A DNA stretch of 64,000 nucleotides, taken from assembly GCA_964594665.1 (NCBI GenBank), contig CAZQNY010000003.1, positions 6,753-70,752 on the forward strand. The letters are read 5' to 3'. Below are positions 24,171-34,334 of this stretch, one piece after another. The first letter of the stretch is position 1; every line of letters begins with the position of its first letter. A program made the position numbers and the translations under genes. The notes below the pieces were generated by a model. It had not been told where the DNA came from. It was given only the letters and a program-made list of their open reading frames with translations, and ran no database searches. Source of the DNA: BM520 sp964594665 (GTDB lineage: Bacteria > Bacteroidota > Bacteroidia > Bacteroidales > BM520).

Positions 24171-27100
24171 CGTTTTGCAGGTTTTTTATTAATGCTTCAC
24201 ATAATTCTGAGGCCTTTCCAAAATCATAGTCATCCAGATACTGCAGCAAAGCGGGTAATTTGCCTTCAATTGCTACTGACCATGCAATATTCGCTGTTTT
24301 TACACGAATGGTTTCGATATGTGCGGGGCTATACTGATTAATTAGTTTGAGGACTTCCGAAAGTCGATTGATTTGTTGTGACGTTGAAAATTCCTTTATA
24401 TCGTCTTCATGTATATGCTTTTCATCCGGAGAAGTGATATGGTGCCAGTCTCTAAGCTCACGGATAAGATTGTTCAAGTCGGAAATAAATGTATTGAGCA
24501 GGTTCCTGTCATGTGTTGATATCGAATCAGAATGGCTTAAGGCTGTTTCGAGTGCCGATGCTTTTTGGAATAGGTCTTCAGCGCCCATATTCCCAAGTAA
24601 TGACTTGATGCTATGAATATTGAGGTACAAACCGGGGAGATCATTGCTTTTTAGCTGTGCGATTATTTTTTTAGAAACCAAAGCGTATTTATGGGTAAAA
24701 TTCCATAGGATTTGTAGCAGTATTTTTTCATCACCATCCACATATGCCAATGCCTTCTCCAGGTTTAATTGCTTGATGTCAGGGAGTGTCATACTTAAAT
24801 TTCCTTCATGGGAACCGGAAGAATGTCGGAACACTGATTTGCCGGCAATTTTCGCCAATTGCTGAGACAAGATTTCTTTTTTTGCAGGTTTTTGAAGAAA
24901 ACCTGCTGCACCGTTGTCAAGCGCTTTTTGAACTTCCTCATTGGTACTATAACCTGAGAAAAGAAGCACTTTGACCTTATTATTTATGGATTTTAGCTGA
25001 TGAAAGACTTCATAACCACTTATTCCCGGCATTATGAGGTCGAGAATTACCGCGGAAACCTCATGGGTATGATTTTTATAGTATTCAATGCATTCAGAGC
25101 CATTGCCAAATTCAATAACATTATATCCAAGGTTTTTTATTAGCAATGCAGTTACCTCTCTAACAATATCCTCATCATCAACAAGCATTATTTTGCCTTC
25201 GCCGTAGATCATTGGTTTTTGTTCCTTCTGATCTCTCTTTGGCCTTTCGTTGCAGGCAGGCAGGAATAGGGTGAATTCACTGCCTTGACCTTGGGTGCTG
25301 TTGACTTTTATGGTTCCTTTATGTGCCTGAATGGTTCCTAAGGTAGCCGATAATCCCAGTCCCGTGCCATGGCCCTTTTCTTTCGTACTGAAAAAGGGTT
25401 CAAAGATGCGGTCAAGATGTTCTTTTTGTATCCCTTTGCCATTGTCCCTGATGGAAACACAAATATAACTTCCTTTGTCAAGGCCTTTTTTCTGACTATC
25501 CTCAGAAGAGATCAATTGATTTTTAGTAGCGATTTCTATTTTTCCGCCTCCTTTCATGGCATCTTTTGCGTTGATGGCCAGGTTAAGAATGGCATTTTGT
25601 ATCGATGAGGTATCTCCCCGAAAGAAAGGGTTATTTGCTTGTGGTTTAACATCAATAGCTATTTGTTTTCCCAATCCGGGCTGAAGAAGCATAACACATT
25701 CGTTGATAATCTCATGCATATTATTAATGATAGAGATATATTTTCCTTTTCGCGAAAACGCCAGTAATTTTCCCGTAAGGTCTGTTGAATGGTCTGAAGC
25801 CCGGATAATATTATCTATATAAGATTTTAATCGGGTATCATTAATAGCGTTTCTGAGCAAATGGGCATAACCGGTAATTCCCATTAGCTGGTTGTTGAAA
25901 TCGTGTGCAATTCCTCCTGCGAGTTCTCCCACGGCATTCATCTTTTCGCTGTGCCGTATCTGCTCTTCCATTTCAATTCTATTGCGGATATCCTGAAGGA
26001 AAGCAACCTTATAGGGCTCCCCGTCAATTTTTAGAAAGTTGGTTATTACTTCACAGGGTATATGTTCTCCGGCAGAAGTAATGTGCACATCATTAAGCCG
26101 GATGGTTTTGTTTTTTAACAAATTTTCCCATCGTTGTTTAAACTGATCTTTTGTTATTTGTGCCTGAATATCAAAAATATGTTTTGAAAGAATTTCCTCC
26201 TTACGGTAGCCAAGGGTTTTTATTAGTGCATCGTTAACATAGTGAAACGACCCGTCTTTTCGCAGAACATATACCATCATTGCTGAATGGTCCAATGCAA
26301 ATTTGGTCAGTTCCAGCTCTTTTTCGGCTGCCCGCAACTGGGATATATCCCTGAATGCCGCCAAATGAACATTTCTGCCTTTCCAGACAAAGTACGCCAA
26401 TGCGACCATGGCAGTAAAGATCTGGTTGTTCCGGTTTTTGCAATTCAGGTTGTGTATTGAGGCGTTTCTGCTTTTCATATGATCGGCAAAGGTGCGAGGG
26501 TTTATTGCCAGATCATTGATTTTTATTGATTTGAATTCATTAGGTTTATAACCAAAAAGTTTTGATGCTGAGGCATTGGTTTCCAGAATTTCACCGGTAT
26601 CATTATTGCATAAAAACAGTGCATCCGATTCGAGTGCAAACATATTTCTGTACTTCTCCTCACTCTCGGCCAATGCCATTTCATTTATTCTATGTGTAGT
26701 AATGTCCTGAATCCATCCGCTGGATTTTATTTTATGCCCCAGGGCATTATATTGATGTTCGTATTGTGCGAAAAGGTATTTCACCCTTCCGTCACGCGCA
26801 ATGACTCTGAATTCAACCTCTCCGTGGTGCTGAGTGCCTTCTTTTGTGCCTTGAAAAGCATGCCCCCTGAGCCTGACGATATCGTCATTATAAATGCGCT
26901 CCAGGAACGCATGATTCAGGTTTTTGCTCGCAGGGTCAATCTCCATAATGTTATACGCCTCTGCTGAAAGTTCATAACGCTGTTCCTGCCAGTCGTATTC
27001 AAAAAATGCCACCTGTGCAAGATGCTGGGTGCGCTCCAACCGTTCACGGTGGATTAATAATTTCTTATCATACGCTTTTAAGGCTTCCTCTTTTTCTCTG

Positions 27101-27687
27101 AAACTGGTAATATCCTGAAGTGTTCCTGTTATATATTCCGGTTCACCGGTGTCTCCCAGGAAAACTCTTCCCTTCATGGTGATAATGCGTTTCTTATGGT
27201 TCTTGTTGTAAACTTCGAATTCAACAGTAAATGGTAACTTCTCAGTGATTATGGCGGTATATAATTCCTTTACACGCTTACGGTCTTTATCGGTAACGTT
27301 GTTAAGAAATTCTTTCAGGCTCATTTTTCCTTCACGGAAAATATTCTCTCCCGATAAAGAATGATTAGCAAGAAAAGTGAATTCATGATGACGAATATCG
27401 TATTCATATCCGGAAATAAATTCAAGCAGGACTTCCGGATGATTGATTATTGTGCTTTTATCTTTCATCTCCTTATTGCGATAAGTGCTATTTTCTCTTT
27501 TAATGAGAAATAGTGATAGGCCAAATAGGACAAGAAATGCAGGCAGAAGAAAATAGTAATCTGTAAGTAATCCTTTTTCTCTGCTCTCAAGAGGGAAAAG
27601 AATTAGTACCATGGCAATACATACCAGGACTAAAATTGGTATTAGCGGTTGGTGGTCGAATTTTCTACGAGTCTTTTTCGTTTTCAT
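24157..27687 (-). CDS. Hybrid sensor histidine kinase with multiple PAS, REC and Hpt domains
   Basis: Predicted membrane-bound phosphorelay kinase of 1176 residues. Two hydrophobic segments lie at about residues 14-60. Four PAS-type domains follow (about 90-210, 215-345, 350-460, 465-585). HisKA has the phospho-histidine in GGIAHDFNNQLMGITGYAHL, and the ATPase shows NLAINAKDAMKGGG, DNGKGI and GTGLGLS. A REC domain has its Asp in AVILDLIMPGISG, and an Hpt domain has NIHSIKSLLGNMGA. A helical extension (~1090-1176) closes the protein. The start ATG 27687 fits a -7-like box, TATCTTTA on minus at 27709-27716; a GTG at 27705 is the alternative. Its end overlaps the response regulator gene. The signal is unknown, but many PAS domains suggest redox or small-molecule sensing. 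Confidence 0.9.
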   Translation of the reverse strand: MKTKKTRRKFDHQPLIPILVLVCIAMVLILFPLESREKGLLTDYYFLLPAFLVLFGLSLFLIKRENSTYRNKEMKDKSTIINHPEVLLEFISGYEYDIRHHEFTFLANHSLSGENIFREGKMSLKEFLNNVTDKDRKRVKELYTAIITEKLPFTVEFEVYNKNHKKRIITMKGRVFLGDTGEPEYITGTLQDITSFREKEEALKAYDKKLLIHRERLERTQHLAQVAFFEYDWQEQRYELSAEAYNIMEIDPASKNLNHAFLERIYNDDIVRLRGHAFQGTKEGTQHHGEVEFRVIARDGRVKYLFAQYEHQYNALGHKIKSSGWIQDITTHRINEMALAESEEKYRNMFALESDALFLCNNDTGEILETNASASKLFGYKPNEFKSIKINDLAINPRTFADHMKSRNASIHNLNCKNRNNQIFTAMVALAYFVWKGRNVHLAAFRDISQLRAAEKELELTKFALDHSAMMVYVLRKDGSFHYVNDALIKTLGYRKEEILSKHIFDIQAQITKDQFKQRWENLLKNKTIRLNDVHITSAGEHIPCEVITNFLKIDGEPYKVAFLQDIRNRIEMEEQIRHSEKMNAVGELAGGIAHDFNNQLMGITGYAHLLRNAINDTRLKSYIDNIIRASDHSTDLTGKLLAFSRKGKYISIINNMHEIINECVMLLQPGLGKQIAIDVKPQANNPFFRGDTSSIQNAILNLAINAKDAMKGGGKIEIATKNQLISSEDSQKKGLDKGSYICVSIRDNGKGIQKEHLDRIFEPFFSTKEKGHGTGLGLSATLGTIQAHKGTIKVNSTQGQGSEFTLFLPACNERPKRDQKEQKPMIYGEGKIMLVDDEDIVREVTALLIKNLGYNVIEFGNGSECIEYYKNHTHEVSAVILDLIMPGISGYEVFHQLKSINNKVKVLLFSGYSTNEEVQKALDNGAAGFLQKPAKKEILSQQLAKIAGKSVFRHSSGSHEGNLSMTLPDIKQLNLEKALAYVDGDEKILLQILWNFTHKYALVSKKIIAQLKSNDLPGLYLNIHSIKSLLGNMGAEDLFQKASALETALSHSDSISTHDRNLLNTFISDLNNLIRELRDWHHITSPDEKHIHEDDIKEFSTSQQINRLSEVLKLINQYSPAHIETIRVKTANIAWSVAIEGKLPALLQYLDDYDFGKASELCEALIKNLQNDETK

Positions 27688-27802
27688 CTCCGGCGATAAT
27701 TGCACCTGTAAAGATACGTATATCCTTTGGAAAACTGAATGTGGATTTCATTAATCTCAAAATGATTGTGAGGTAAAAACAATAAAGGAAGAGAAAGAAT
27801 GA

Positions 27803-28414
27803 TCAGGATTCTCTGAAAAACCTACGCTGAAAGATGATAAGCCCAAAAACACCAATAGTGATTGCACTGTCGGCAACATTAAAAATCGGGCGGAAGAATT
27901 CAAAGTAATTGCCTCCAACAAAAGGAACCCATTCAGGCCAGAAGCCTTTAAACATAGGAAAATAGAACATATCTACAACTTTCCCATGCATTAATGAGGC
28001 ATAGCCTCCCCCCTCAGGAAGGAATGCAGCAAGCTCGTAGGGGGTACTTTCATTGAATAAAACACCATAAAAAACGCTGTCGATAATATTGCCCAGTGCA
28101 CCGGCACAAATCATGGACAGGAAAATAATAAACAGTATGTTGGGTTTTGTACGAATGATATGGCGCATATAAAATCCCAGGCCAACAACGGCGGCAAGGC
28201 GAAAAAGCGTAAGAATTATCTTTCCTGCTTCTCCGGCGAACTCCATGCCAAAGGCCATTCCATTGTTTTCAATAAAATGTATACGACCCCATTCGCCAAA
28301 AATCTTATACTCCTGACCTATATACATGGTTGTCTTGACCAGGAATTTTGATACCTGGTCAATGACAAGAATAATTGCTACAATCCAGAATGGTTTTTTT
28401 GCCAGATCACGCAT
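27803..28414 (-). CDS. lspA: Signal peptidase II (prolipoprotein)
   Basis: Predicted 203-residue inner-membrane aspartyl protease that removes signal peptides from lipidated prolipoproteins. Four membrane segments are visible. The two catalytic aspartates are in GNIIDSVFYG and FNVADSAITIG, which are the family signature regions; the N-terminal VIDQVSKFLVK is also conserved. The periplasmic insertion (about residues 105-160, with GKVVDMFYFPMF) is the long form typical of Bacteroidota. It is the last gene of the ileS-dksA-lspA cluster, eight bases after the dksA-like stop. Several lipoproteins in this window are its likely clients. Confidence 0.93.
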   Translation of the reverse strand: MRDLAKKPFWIVAIILVIDQVSKFLVKTTMYIGQEYKIFGEWGRIHFIENNGMAFGMEFAGEAGKIILTLFRLAAVVGLGFYMRHIIRTKPNILFIIFLSMICAGALGNIIDSVFYGVLFNESTPYELAAFLPEGGGYASLMHGKVVDMFYFPMFKGFWPEWVPFVGGNYFEFFRPIFNVADSAITIGVFGLIIFQRRFFRES

Positions 28415-28422
28415 AACAGAGA

Positions 28423-28839
28423 TTATCTGTTTTTGAGCTTTTCAATTTTGTTTTGCTCCATCTTAGCGTCAATGCTGAGCGTAGCATGGGGAACACTTTT
28501 CAGTCGTTCTTTTTGGATCAGTTTACCTGTTTCACGACAAATACCATACGTTTTATTCTGGATACGAATAAGAGCATTTTCCAGATTGGTAATAAACTTT
28601 TGTTGTCGTGCTGCCAGTCGGCTGTTTTCTTCTTTACTGAGCACAGCATTTCCCTCTTCGAGTACCTTAAACGTAGGAGAGGTATCACTGGTTCCGTGTA
28701 CATCGCTCTGCGTGTAAGCTTCCTGAAGCAACTTGAGGTCGTTTTGGGCCTTCTCAAGTTTTTTAAGGATTATCTGGCGGAATTCCTCCAGCTCCTCATC
28801 GCTATAGCGCATCTTTTGTTTTGTTGCTTCTTTTGCCAT
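28423..28839 (-). CDS. TraR/DksA family protein lacking the zinc cysteines
   Basis: A 138-residue predicted RNA-polymerase-binding protein. The N-terminal two-thirds is a long coiled coil (EELEEFRQIILKKLEKAQND ... ARQQKFITNLENALIRIQ). The C-terminal part has the DksA-type knuckle sequence YGICRETGKLIQKERLKSVPHATLS, but only one cysteine of the C4 zinc motif remains, as is usual for the homologues placed between ileS and lspA in Bacteroidota. DksA proteins act in the secondary channel of RNA polymerase during the stringent response; whether this form does so is not certain. It lies between ileS and lspA with short gaps. Confidence 0.85.
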   Translation of the reverse strand: MAKEATKQKMRYSDEELEEFRQIILKKLEKAQNDLKLLQEAYTQSDVHGTSDTSPTFKVLEEGNAVLSKEENSRLAARQQKFITNLENALIRIQNKTYGICRETGKLIQKERLKSVPHATLSIDAKMEQNKIEKLKNR

Positions 28840-28877
28840 GATGTTTATATTTATTCCGGAACGTTTTCCGGGGGGGT

Positions 28878-31800
28878 TTATTGCTTTTTTTCAACCTTAA
28901 TAAAAGTAATTAATCCTTCTGTTAAATCAATCTCTGTGGATTGCTCTGGTGCCAGCTCTTCCAGGAATAATAATTCTTCAGTCAGGGTTTCAGAACAAAT
29001 GTAATCAAAATTTGTTTTCACAATAGATTCTAAACCATCCTGTTTTTTCAAAGTAACAACAATTTTATCCGTTACATCAAAATTCTGATCTTTCCTGATA
29101 TTTTGAATTTTATTTACCAATTCACGTGCGTGACCTTCATTCTTCAGGTCTTCTGTGAGGGTAATGTCGAGTGCTACGGTAAGTTTGCCTTCATTGGCAA
29201 CCACCCAGCCCGGGATATCCTGAGTGGTAATATCCACATCAGCAAGTGTTAGCTCCACAAGTTGATCGTTAACTGTGAGGTTGTAATTTCCATTGGCTTC
29301 CAATGCAGCGATATCATCCTGAGAGAAGTTTGCCAGCGCTGAGCTGATTTGCTTCATCATTTTGCCGTATTTTGGCCCTAACGCTTTAAAATCGGGCTTG
29401 ATTTTTTTCACCAGGATGCCACTCTCTGTAAGATATTCAATCTCCTTGACATTAACTTCTGACAGGATGAGGTCTTTTACTTTATTCACCTGTTCTGTAA
29501 AACCATCGCTGATTACAGGGATCATAATTTTCCCCAGGGGCTGACGTACGCGCAGGTTAGTTTTCTTTCTTAATGAAAGAACCATGGAGCTGATCTGCTG
29601 CGCCAGCTGCATACGTTCTTCCAGTTTTTTATCAATCATAGCCTCATTGGCAACAGGGAATTCGGTAAGATGCACTGATTCTGCTTCACACTTACCGGAA
29701 GTGCCATTGAGATCAAGGAATAGTCGTTCTGCAAAAAACGGAGCTATGGGAGCCATGAGCTTTGCCACAGTTTCCATACAGGTATAGAGCGTTTGGTAAG
29801 CCGAAATCTTGTCAGAGCTATAATCTCCTTTCCAGAATCTTCTTCTTGAAAGGCGCACAAACCAGTTGCTCAGGTGATCACAAACAAAATCGCTTATCGC
29901 ACGGCCTGCCCTGGTGGGCTCATAGTCGTTGTATGCTTTGTCTACAAATTTTATCAGAGTATTAAGCTCCGAAAGGATCCACTGGTCTATTTCCGGGCGT
30001 TTTTCTATGGCGATATCCTGTTCAGCATAGCTGAATTCATCAATATTGGCATATAATGCAAAGAATGAATAGGTATTGTACAATGTGCCGAAAAATTTAC
30101 GCTGAACCTCCGCAATGCCGTCGAGGTCGAACTTGAGGTTGTCCCAGGGCTGTGCATTGGTAATCATATACCAGCGTGTTGCATCAGGGCCGTATTTGGC
30201 AATTGTAGTAAATGGATCCACTGCATTACCAAGACGCTTGGACATCTTGTTGCCCTTTTTGTCGAGCACCAGGCCATTACTAACGCAGGTTTTATAGGCT
30301 ACCGAATCAAAAGCCATGGTGGCAATTGCATGGAGCGTGTAGAACCAACCGCGAGTCTGGTCAACACCTTCGGCGATGAAGTCTGCAGGGAAGTAGCTGT
30401 CGAGGTTGTCCTTATTTTCAAACGGGTAGTGATACTGTGCATAGGGCATGGCACCTGAATCAAACCAAACGTCGATGAGGTCGCTTTCACGTTTCATCGG
30501 TTTGCCTGTTTCAGAAACCAGCATTACATCATCCATATACGGGCGGTGCAGATCGATTTTATCATAGTTCGCAGCACTGAAGTCCCCGGGTATGAAGTCT
30601 CCCATCGGGTTCCCTGTCATAACACCGGCTTTCACTGCTTTTTCAATCTCATTGTAAAGTTCTTCTACCGAACCGATACAGATTTCTTCTTTACCGTCTT
30701 CCGTTCTCCAGATTGGCAGTGGTGTTCCCCAGAAGCGTGAACGGCTTAGGTTCCAGTCCTGAAGGTTCTCCAGCCAGTTGCCAAAACGACCTGTTCCGGT
30801 GGCTTCGGGCTTCCAGTTGATGGTTTTGTTAAAGGCAATCATCTTGTCTTTAACCGCTGTTGAGCGGATAAACCATGAATCGAGCGGATAGTAAAGCACC
30901 GGCTTGTCAGTTCTCCAGCAATGGGGGTAGTTGTGTGTATGTTTTTCTACCTTGAAGGCTTTATTTTCATATTTGAGCATCACTGCCAGATCCACATCCA
31001 GCGAGGTGTCTTTGTCGGTAAGCTCAGGATCATAATCATTTTTCACAAAACGACCGGCGTATTTACCGTAGAGTTCTGTGTCAACATATTTTTCAACAAA
31101 AGCTTCGTCAAGGTCTTCAATAGGGTAGAAGCGACCACGGAGATCCACCATTGGACGAAGGCTTTCTGCTTTGTCGATAAGTATCAGAGGCGCAATACCT
31201 GCTACCAGTGCCACACGCTTATCATCAGCACCAAAAGTAGGCGCAATATGCACGATACCGGTACCATCTTCTGTTGTTACATAGTCACCGCTGATCACGC
31301 GGAATGCGTCACCGTCTGGTTTGATGAATGGCATCAGCTGCTCGTAGCGGATGTCGATAAGATCTTTTCCGGTGAGCTCTTTCACTACCTGGAAAGGAAC
31401 CTTTTTGTCGCCCTCTTTGTAATCCTCCAGTGCCAGATCAGCATTCTTAGGATTGAAATGGGCGTTCATAAGATCTTTCGCCAGAACCACGGTCATGGGT
31501 TTGCCGGTGTACTGGTTGAAAGTCTTAACAACTACATAGTTGATCTTGTCGCCAACAGCCAATGCAGTGTTTGAAGGAAGTGTCCATGGGGTGGTGGTCC
31601 ATGCAAGGAACGCCACGGTGCCATGTGCATCTTCGAAGAGGAATTCCGACTTCTCATCGCGAACAACAGTAAACTGAGCGGTAACGGTGGTATCTTTCAC
31701 ATCGCGGTAACAACCGGGCTGGTTGAGCTCATGAGTGGAAAGACCGGTACCTGCTGCTGGTGAGTATGGCTGGATGGTATATCCTTTATAGAGAAGATCT

Positions 31801-32309
31801 TTCTTGTAAAGTTCTTTCAGGAGATACCACAGTGTTTCGATATATTTGTTTTCAAAAGTGATGTATGGATCGTCGAGATCTACCCAGTAACCCATTTGGG
31901 TGGTAAGCTTGTCCCATTCGTCTTTGTAGCGCATTACCTCGGTGCGACACTGTGCATTATATTCAGCAACAGTGATTGTTTTACCGATATCTTCTTTTGT
32001 GATACCGAGTTTTTTTTCCACGCCCATTTCCACAGGGAGGCCGTGGGTATCCCAACCGGCTTTACGCTTTACGTAGTGGCCTTTCAGGGTTTTATAACGG
32101 CAAAAAATATCCTTGATAGTACGGGCCATCATATGATGGATTCCGGGCATGCCATTTGCAGAGGGCGGGCCTTCGAAAAAGATAAATGGCTCTTTGCCTG
32201 TTGTTTTTTCTAATGATTTATGGAATGTGTCATTATCATTCCAGAATTTTTGAATATCAAGACCTGTTTGCGACAGGTTAAGTTGTTTATAATCAGGGTA
32301 TTTACGCAT
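28878..32309 (-). CDS. ileS: Isoleucyl-tRNA synthetase
   Basis: Predicted 1143-residue class I aminoacyl-tRNA synthetase that charges tRNA-Ile and edits valine. The HIGH-type motif appears as PPSANGMPGIHHM near residues 47-59, the CP1 editing domain spans about 200-400 (LAWTTTPWTLPSNTALAVG), and KMSKR is near residue 688. The C-terminal ~350 residues contain the anticodon-binding domain and an extension typical of the long, eukaryote-like IleS clade. That clade is less sensitive to mupirocin, which is known for the clade but not shown here. It is the first gene of the ileS-dksA-lspA cluster. No T-box is expected or seen upstream. Confidence 0.96.
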   Translation of the reverse strand: MRKYPDYKQLNLSQTGLDIQKFWNDNDTFHKSLEKTTGKEPFIFFEGPPSANGMPGIHHMMARTIKDIFCRYKTLKGHYVKRKAGWDTHGLPVEMGVEKKLGITKEDIGKTITVAEYNAQCRTEVMRYKDEWDKLTTQMGYWVDLDDPYITFENKYIETLWYLLKELYKKDLLYKGYTIQPYSPAAGTGLSTHELNQPGCYRDVKDTTVTAQFTVVRDEKSEFLFEDAHGTVAFLAWTTTPWTLPSNTALAVGDKINYVVVKTFNQYTGKPMTVVLAKDLMNAHFNPKNADLALEDYKEGDKKVPFQVVKELTGKDLIDIRYEQLMPFIKPDGDAFRVISGDYVTTEDGTGIVHIAPTFGADDKRVALVAGIAPLILIDKAESLRPMVDLRGRFYPIEDLDEAFVEKYVDTELYGKYAGRFVKNDYDPELTDKDTSLDVDLAVMLKYENKAFKVEKHTHNYPHCWRTDKPVLYYPLDSWFIRSTAVKDKMIAFNKTINWKPEATGTGRFGNWLENLQDWNLSRSRFWGTPLPIWRTEDGKEEICIGSVEELYNEIEKAVKAGVMTGNPMGDFIPGDFSAANYDKIDLHRPYMDDVMLVSETGKPMKRESDLIDVWFDSGAMPYAQYHYPFENKDNLDSYFPADFIAEGVDQTRGWFYTLHAIATMAFDSVAYKTCVSNGLVLDKKGNKMSKRLGNAVDPFTTIAKYGPDATRWYMITNAQPWDNLKFDLDGIAEVQRKFFGTLYNTYSFFALYANIDEFSYAEQDIAIEKRPEIDQWILSELNTLIKFVDKAYNDYEPTRAGRAISDFVCDHLSNWFVRLSRRRFWKGDYSSDKISAYQTLYTCMETVAKLMAPIAPFFAERLFLDLNGTSGKCEAESVHLTEFPVANEAMIDKKLEERMQLAQQISSMVLSLRKKTNLRVRQPLGKIMIPVISDGFTEQVNKVKDLILSEVNVKEIEYLTESGILVKKIKPDFKALGPKYGKMMKQISSALANFSQDDIAALEANGNYNLTVNDQLVELTLADVDITTQDIPGWVVANEGKLTVALDITLTEDLKNEGHARELVNKIQNIRKDQNFDVTDKIVVTLKKQDGLESIVKTNFDYICSETLTEELLFLEELAPEQSTEIDLTEGLITFIKVEKKQ

Positions 32310-32505
32310 CTTTAATCTTAACTTTATACACCAAATCCAAATTGAGGTGCAAAAGTATTAAAAAAGATTGAATTTACAAGGTGTCAGATGGTGTCGGTCA
32401 GGCAGATGTGGTGGAAGTTCCGGATCAGATTTTTATTGATATTTTGGGAAAATGATGATTTTTTGATTTTGAGTAAAACTTTCACGGATGTATAAGACAA
32501 TATTG

Positions 32506-32513
32506 TAGTTTTG
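32506..32513 (+). promoter_or_regulatory. Candidate -7 promoter box for the lytic transglycosylase gene
   Basis: TAGTTTTG matches TAnnTTTG, 45 bases before ATG 32559. The -33 side has only a weak TTTC at 32480-32483. Confidence 0.4.
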
Positions 32514-32558
32514 TATATAATTAATACTGTGATGGATTTTGTGAAAGACTAAAAACGT

Positions 32559-34313
32559 ATGATTAAATCGATAACATTTATTTTCTCCCTCTTCTATGGA
32601 TCTCTATTCGCTCCGGCAGAACTCCCGGAAGCAACAACCATAAGCTCTGAACCTATAGTAGAAAAAACCTATATAACTCCTGAATATGCTGATCTTATTT
32701 TCAGTTTATCACAGGAGCAGATTCCTGATACCCTTACCGACGATTTGGTATTAATGCGCGACAGCCGTGTTATGGCAATGCTCGACAGCCTGGCATACAG
32801 CAATATCTTTAGTCGTTTACCTTTGGAATATTCCGGTGATACAACAGCCCGTGAGCGCCTGTATCCTGCTACACCCATGCAATTTTCCGACTCCGTAATT
32901 GCTGCACGTATTGCCGCACTAAATGCTGAAACGCCCATCGACCTGGTTTATAACCGTGATGTGGCGCGTTATATAAAAGTATATGCAGAAAAAAAACCTG
33001 TACTTACATCGCGGCTGCTGGGGCTTGCGGATTTGTATTTTCCGTTGTTTGAAGAAATCCTCGACCGCTACAATATGCCTTTGGAGCTAAAATATCTGGC
33101 TGTTGTGGAGAGTGCGCTCAACCCTACAGCAGGTTCCTGGGCCGGAGCAAAAGGGCTTTGGCAGTTTATGTATGGCACCGGAAAAGTGTATGGCTTGAAA
33201 GTCACTTCGTATGTTGATGACCGTTTTGATCCTTATAAGGCAACTATTGCAGCCTGTGAACATCTCACTGATCTTTATGATATGTATGGCAGCTGGTCGC
33301 TGGCACTTGCAGCCTATAACAGCGGTGCCGGGAATGTGAACCGTGCCATTCGTAAGGCTGGCGGCGTGCGTAACTACTGGGTGGTGCAGCCCTTTCTGCC
33401 ACGCGAAACCCGGGGGTATGTGCCTGCCTTTATTGCTGTTAACTATGTGATGACCCATGCAAAAGAGTATCAGATATACCCCGAAAAAGCCCTATGTTCT
33501 TTTGCACAGGTGGACTCGGTAAAGGTTCATGATGTACTTGCTTTTGACCAGCTGCAGGAGGTATTGGGAATCTCTGTTGAAGAGCTGAAATTTCTTAACC
33601 CTGCCTATAAGCTTAATATTATTCCTGCCACCGGAGGTAAAGAATATATCCTTCGACTGCCCGTGTCATATATGGATGATTATTTGAATAATGAACAGGC
33701 TATTTATGATTATAAAACACAGAAAGGGCTGGAGAGAGATAAGATGCTGGCGCAGATTAAAAAGGCTCAGGAACGTACCATTCACGTAGTTCGAAGCGGT
33801 GAAAACCTGGGTCTTATTGCAAGAAAGTACCGAACCAGTGTTTCCAGTATTAAACGATGGAATAACCTGAAAGGCACGATGATTCGTCCAGGGCAACGTC
33901 TTGTGGTGTATCCCCGTGGTGCCTATTATGCCGACGCCCCAAAGACTACCTCCTCCTCTTCTGCGAAAGCAACAAATGGCTCTTATACTGTTCGGCGTGG
34001 TGATAACCTTGGCGCCATTGCAAAAGCCAATGGTGTGTCTGTCTCACAACTAAAACAATGGAACAACCTGCGTGGAAATACGATTCATCCGGGGCAAAAG
34101 CTTGTGGTTACAGCTCCAGGTTCGGAGAGCGCTTCTTCAGATAATAATTACACCGGTGAATACGTTTATTATACAGTGCGTTCAGGAGATACTTTGTGGG
34201 AAATCGCTCAAAAGTACGATGTAACGGTTAGCCAGATACGCTCCTGGAACAATATCTCCAATGCCCATCGCCTTAAGCCGGGGCAGAAAATTAAAGTTGC
34301 CAAAAAAAGCTAA
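32559..34313 (+). CDS. Membrane-bound lytic murein transglycosylase with three LysM repeats (MltD-like)
   Basis: Predicted periplasmic peptidoglycan lyase of 584 residues. A signal peptide precedes a ~110-residue N-terminal region. The SLT domain covers about residues 165-310: the catalytic Glu is in AVVESALNP, followed by GAKGLWQFMYGTG and the closing ALAAYNSGAGNVNRAI. Three LysM repeats bind glycan near 410-455 (HVVRSGENLGLIARKY), 475-520 (YTVRRGDNLGAIAKANG) and 538-582 (YTVRSGDTLWEIAQKY). This is the MltD layout and the usual length. A DUF4837 lipoprotein gene follows after 21 bases and is probably in the same operon. It is likely involved in cell-wall turnover. Confidence 0.93.
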   Translation: MIKSITFIFSLFYGSLFAPAELPEATTISSEPIVEKTYITPEYADLIFSLSQEQIPDTLTDDLVLMRDSRVMAMLDSLAYSNIFSRLPLEYSGDTTARERLYPATPMQFSDSVIAARIAALNAETPIDLVYNRDVARYIKVYAEKKPVLTSRLLGLADLYFPLFEEILDRYNMPLELKYLAVVESALNPTAGSWAGAKGLWQFMYGTGKVYGLKVTSYVDDRFDPYKATIAACEHLTDLYDMYGSWSLALAAYNSGAGNVNRAIRKAGGVRNYWVVQPFLPRETRGYVPAFIAVNYVMTHAKEYQIYPEKALCSFAQVDSVKVHDVLAFDQLQEVLGISVEELKFLNPAYKLNIIPATGGKEYILRLPVSYMDDYLNNEQAIYDYKTQKGLERDKMLAQIKKAQERTIHVVRSGENLGLIARKYRTSVSSIKRWNNLKGTMIRPGQRLVVYPRGAYYADAPKTTSSSSAKATNGSYTVRRGDNLGAIAKANGVSVSQLKQWNNLRGNTIHPGQKLVVTAPGSESASSDNNYTGEYVYYTVRSGDTLWEIAQKYDVTVSQIRSWNNISNAHRLKPGQKIKVAKKS

Positions 34314-34334
34314 TCACAGATTAAAACACCTGTT

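Noticed and set aside
28453..29004. 183-codon plus-strand open frame
   Set aside because: It is antisense to the dksA-like gene and the end of ileS.
30921..31574. 217-codon plus-strand open frame
   Set aside because: It is entirely inside ileS on the opposite strand and shows no protein features.
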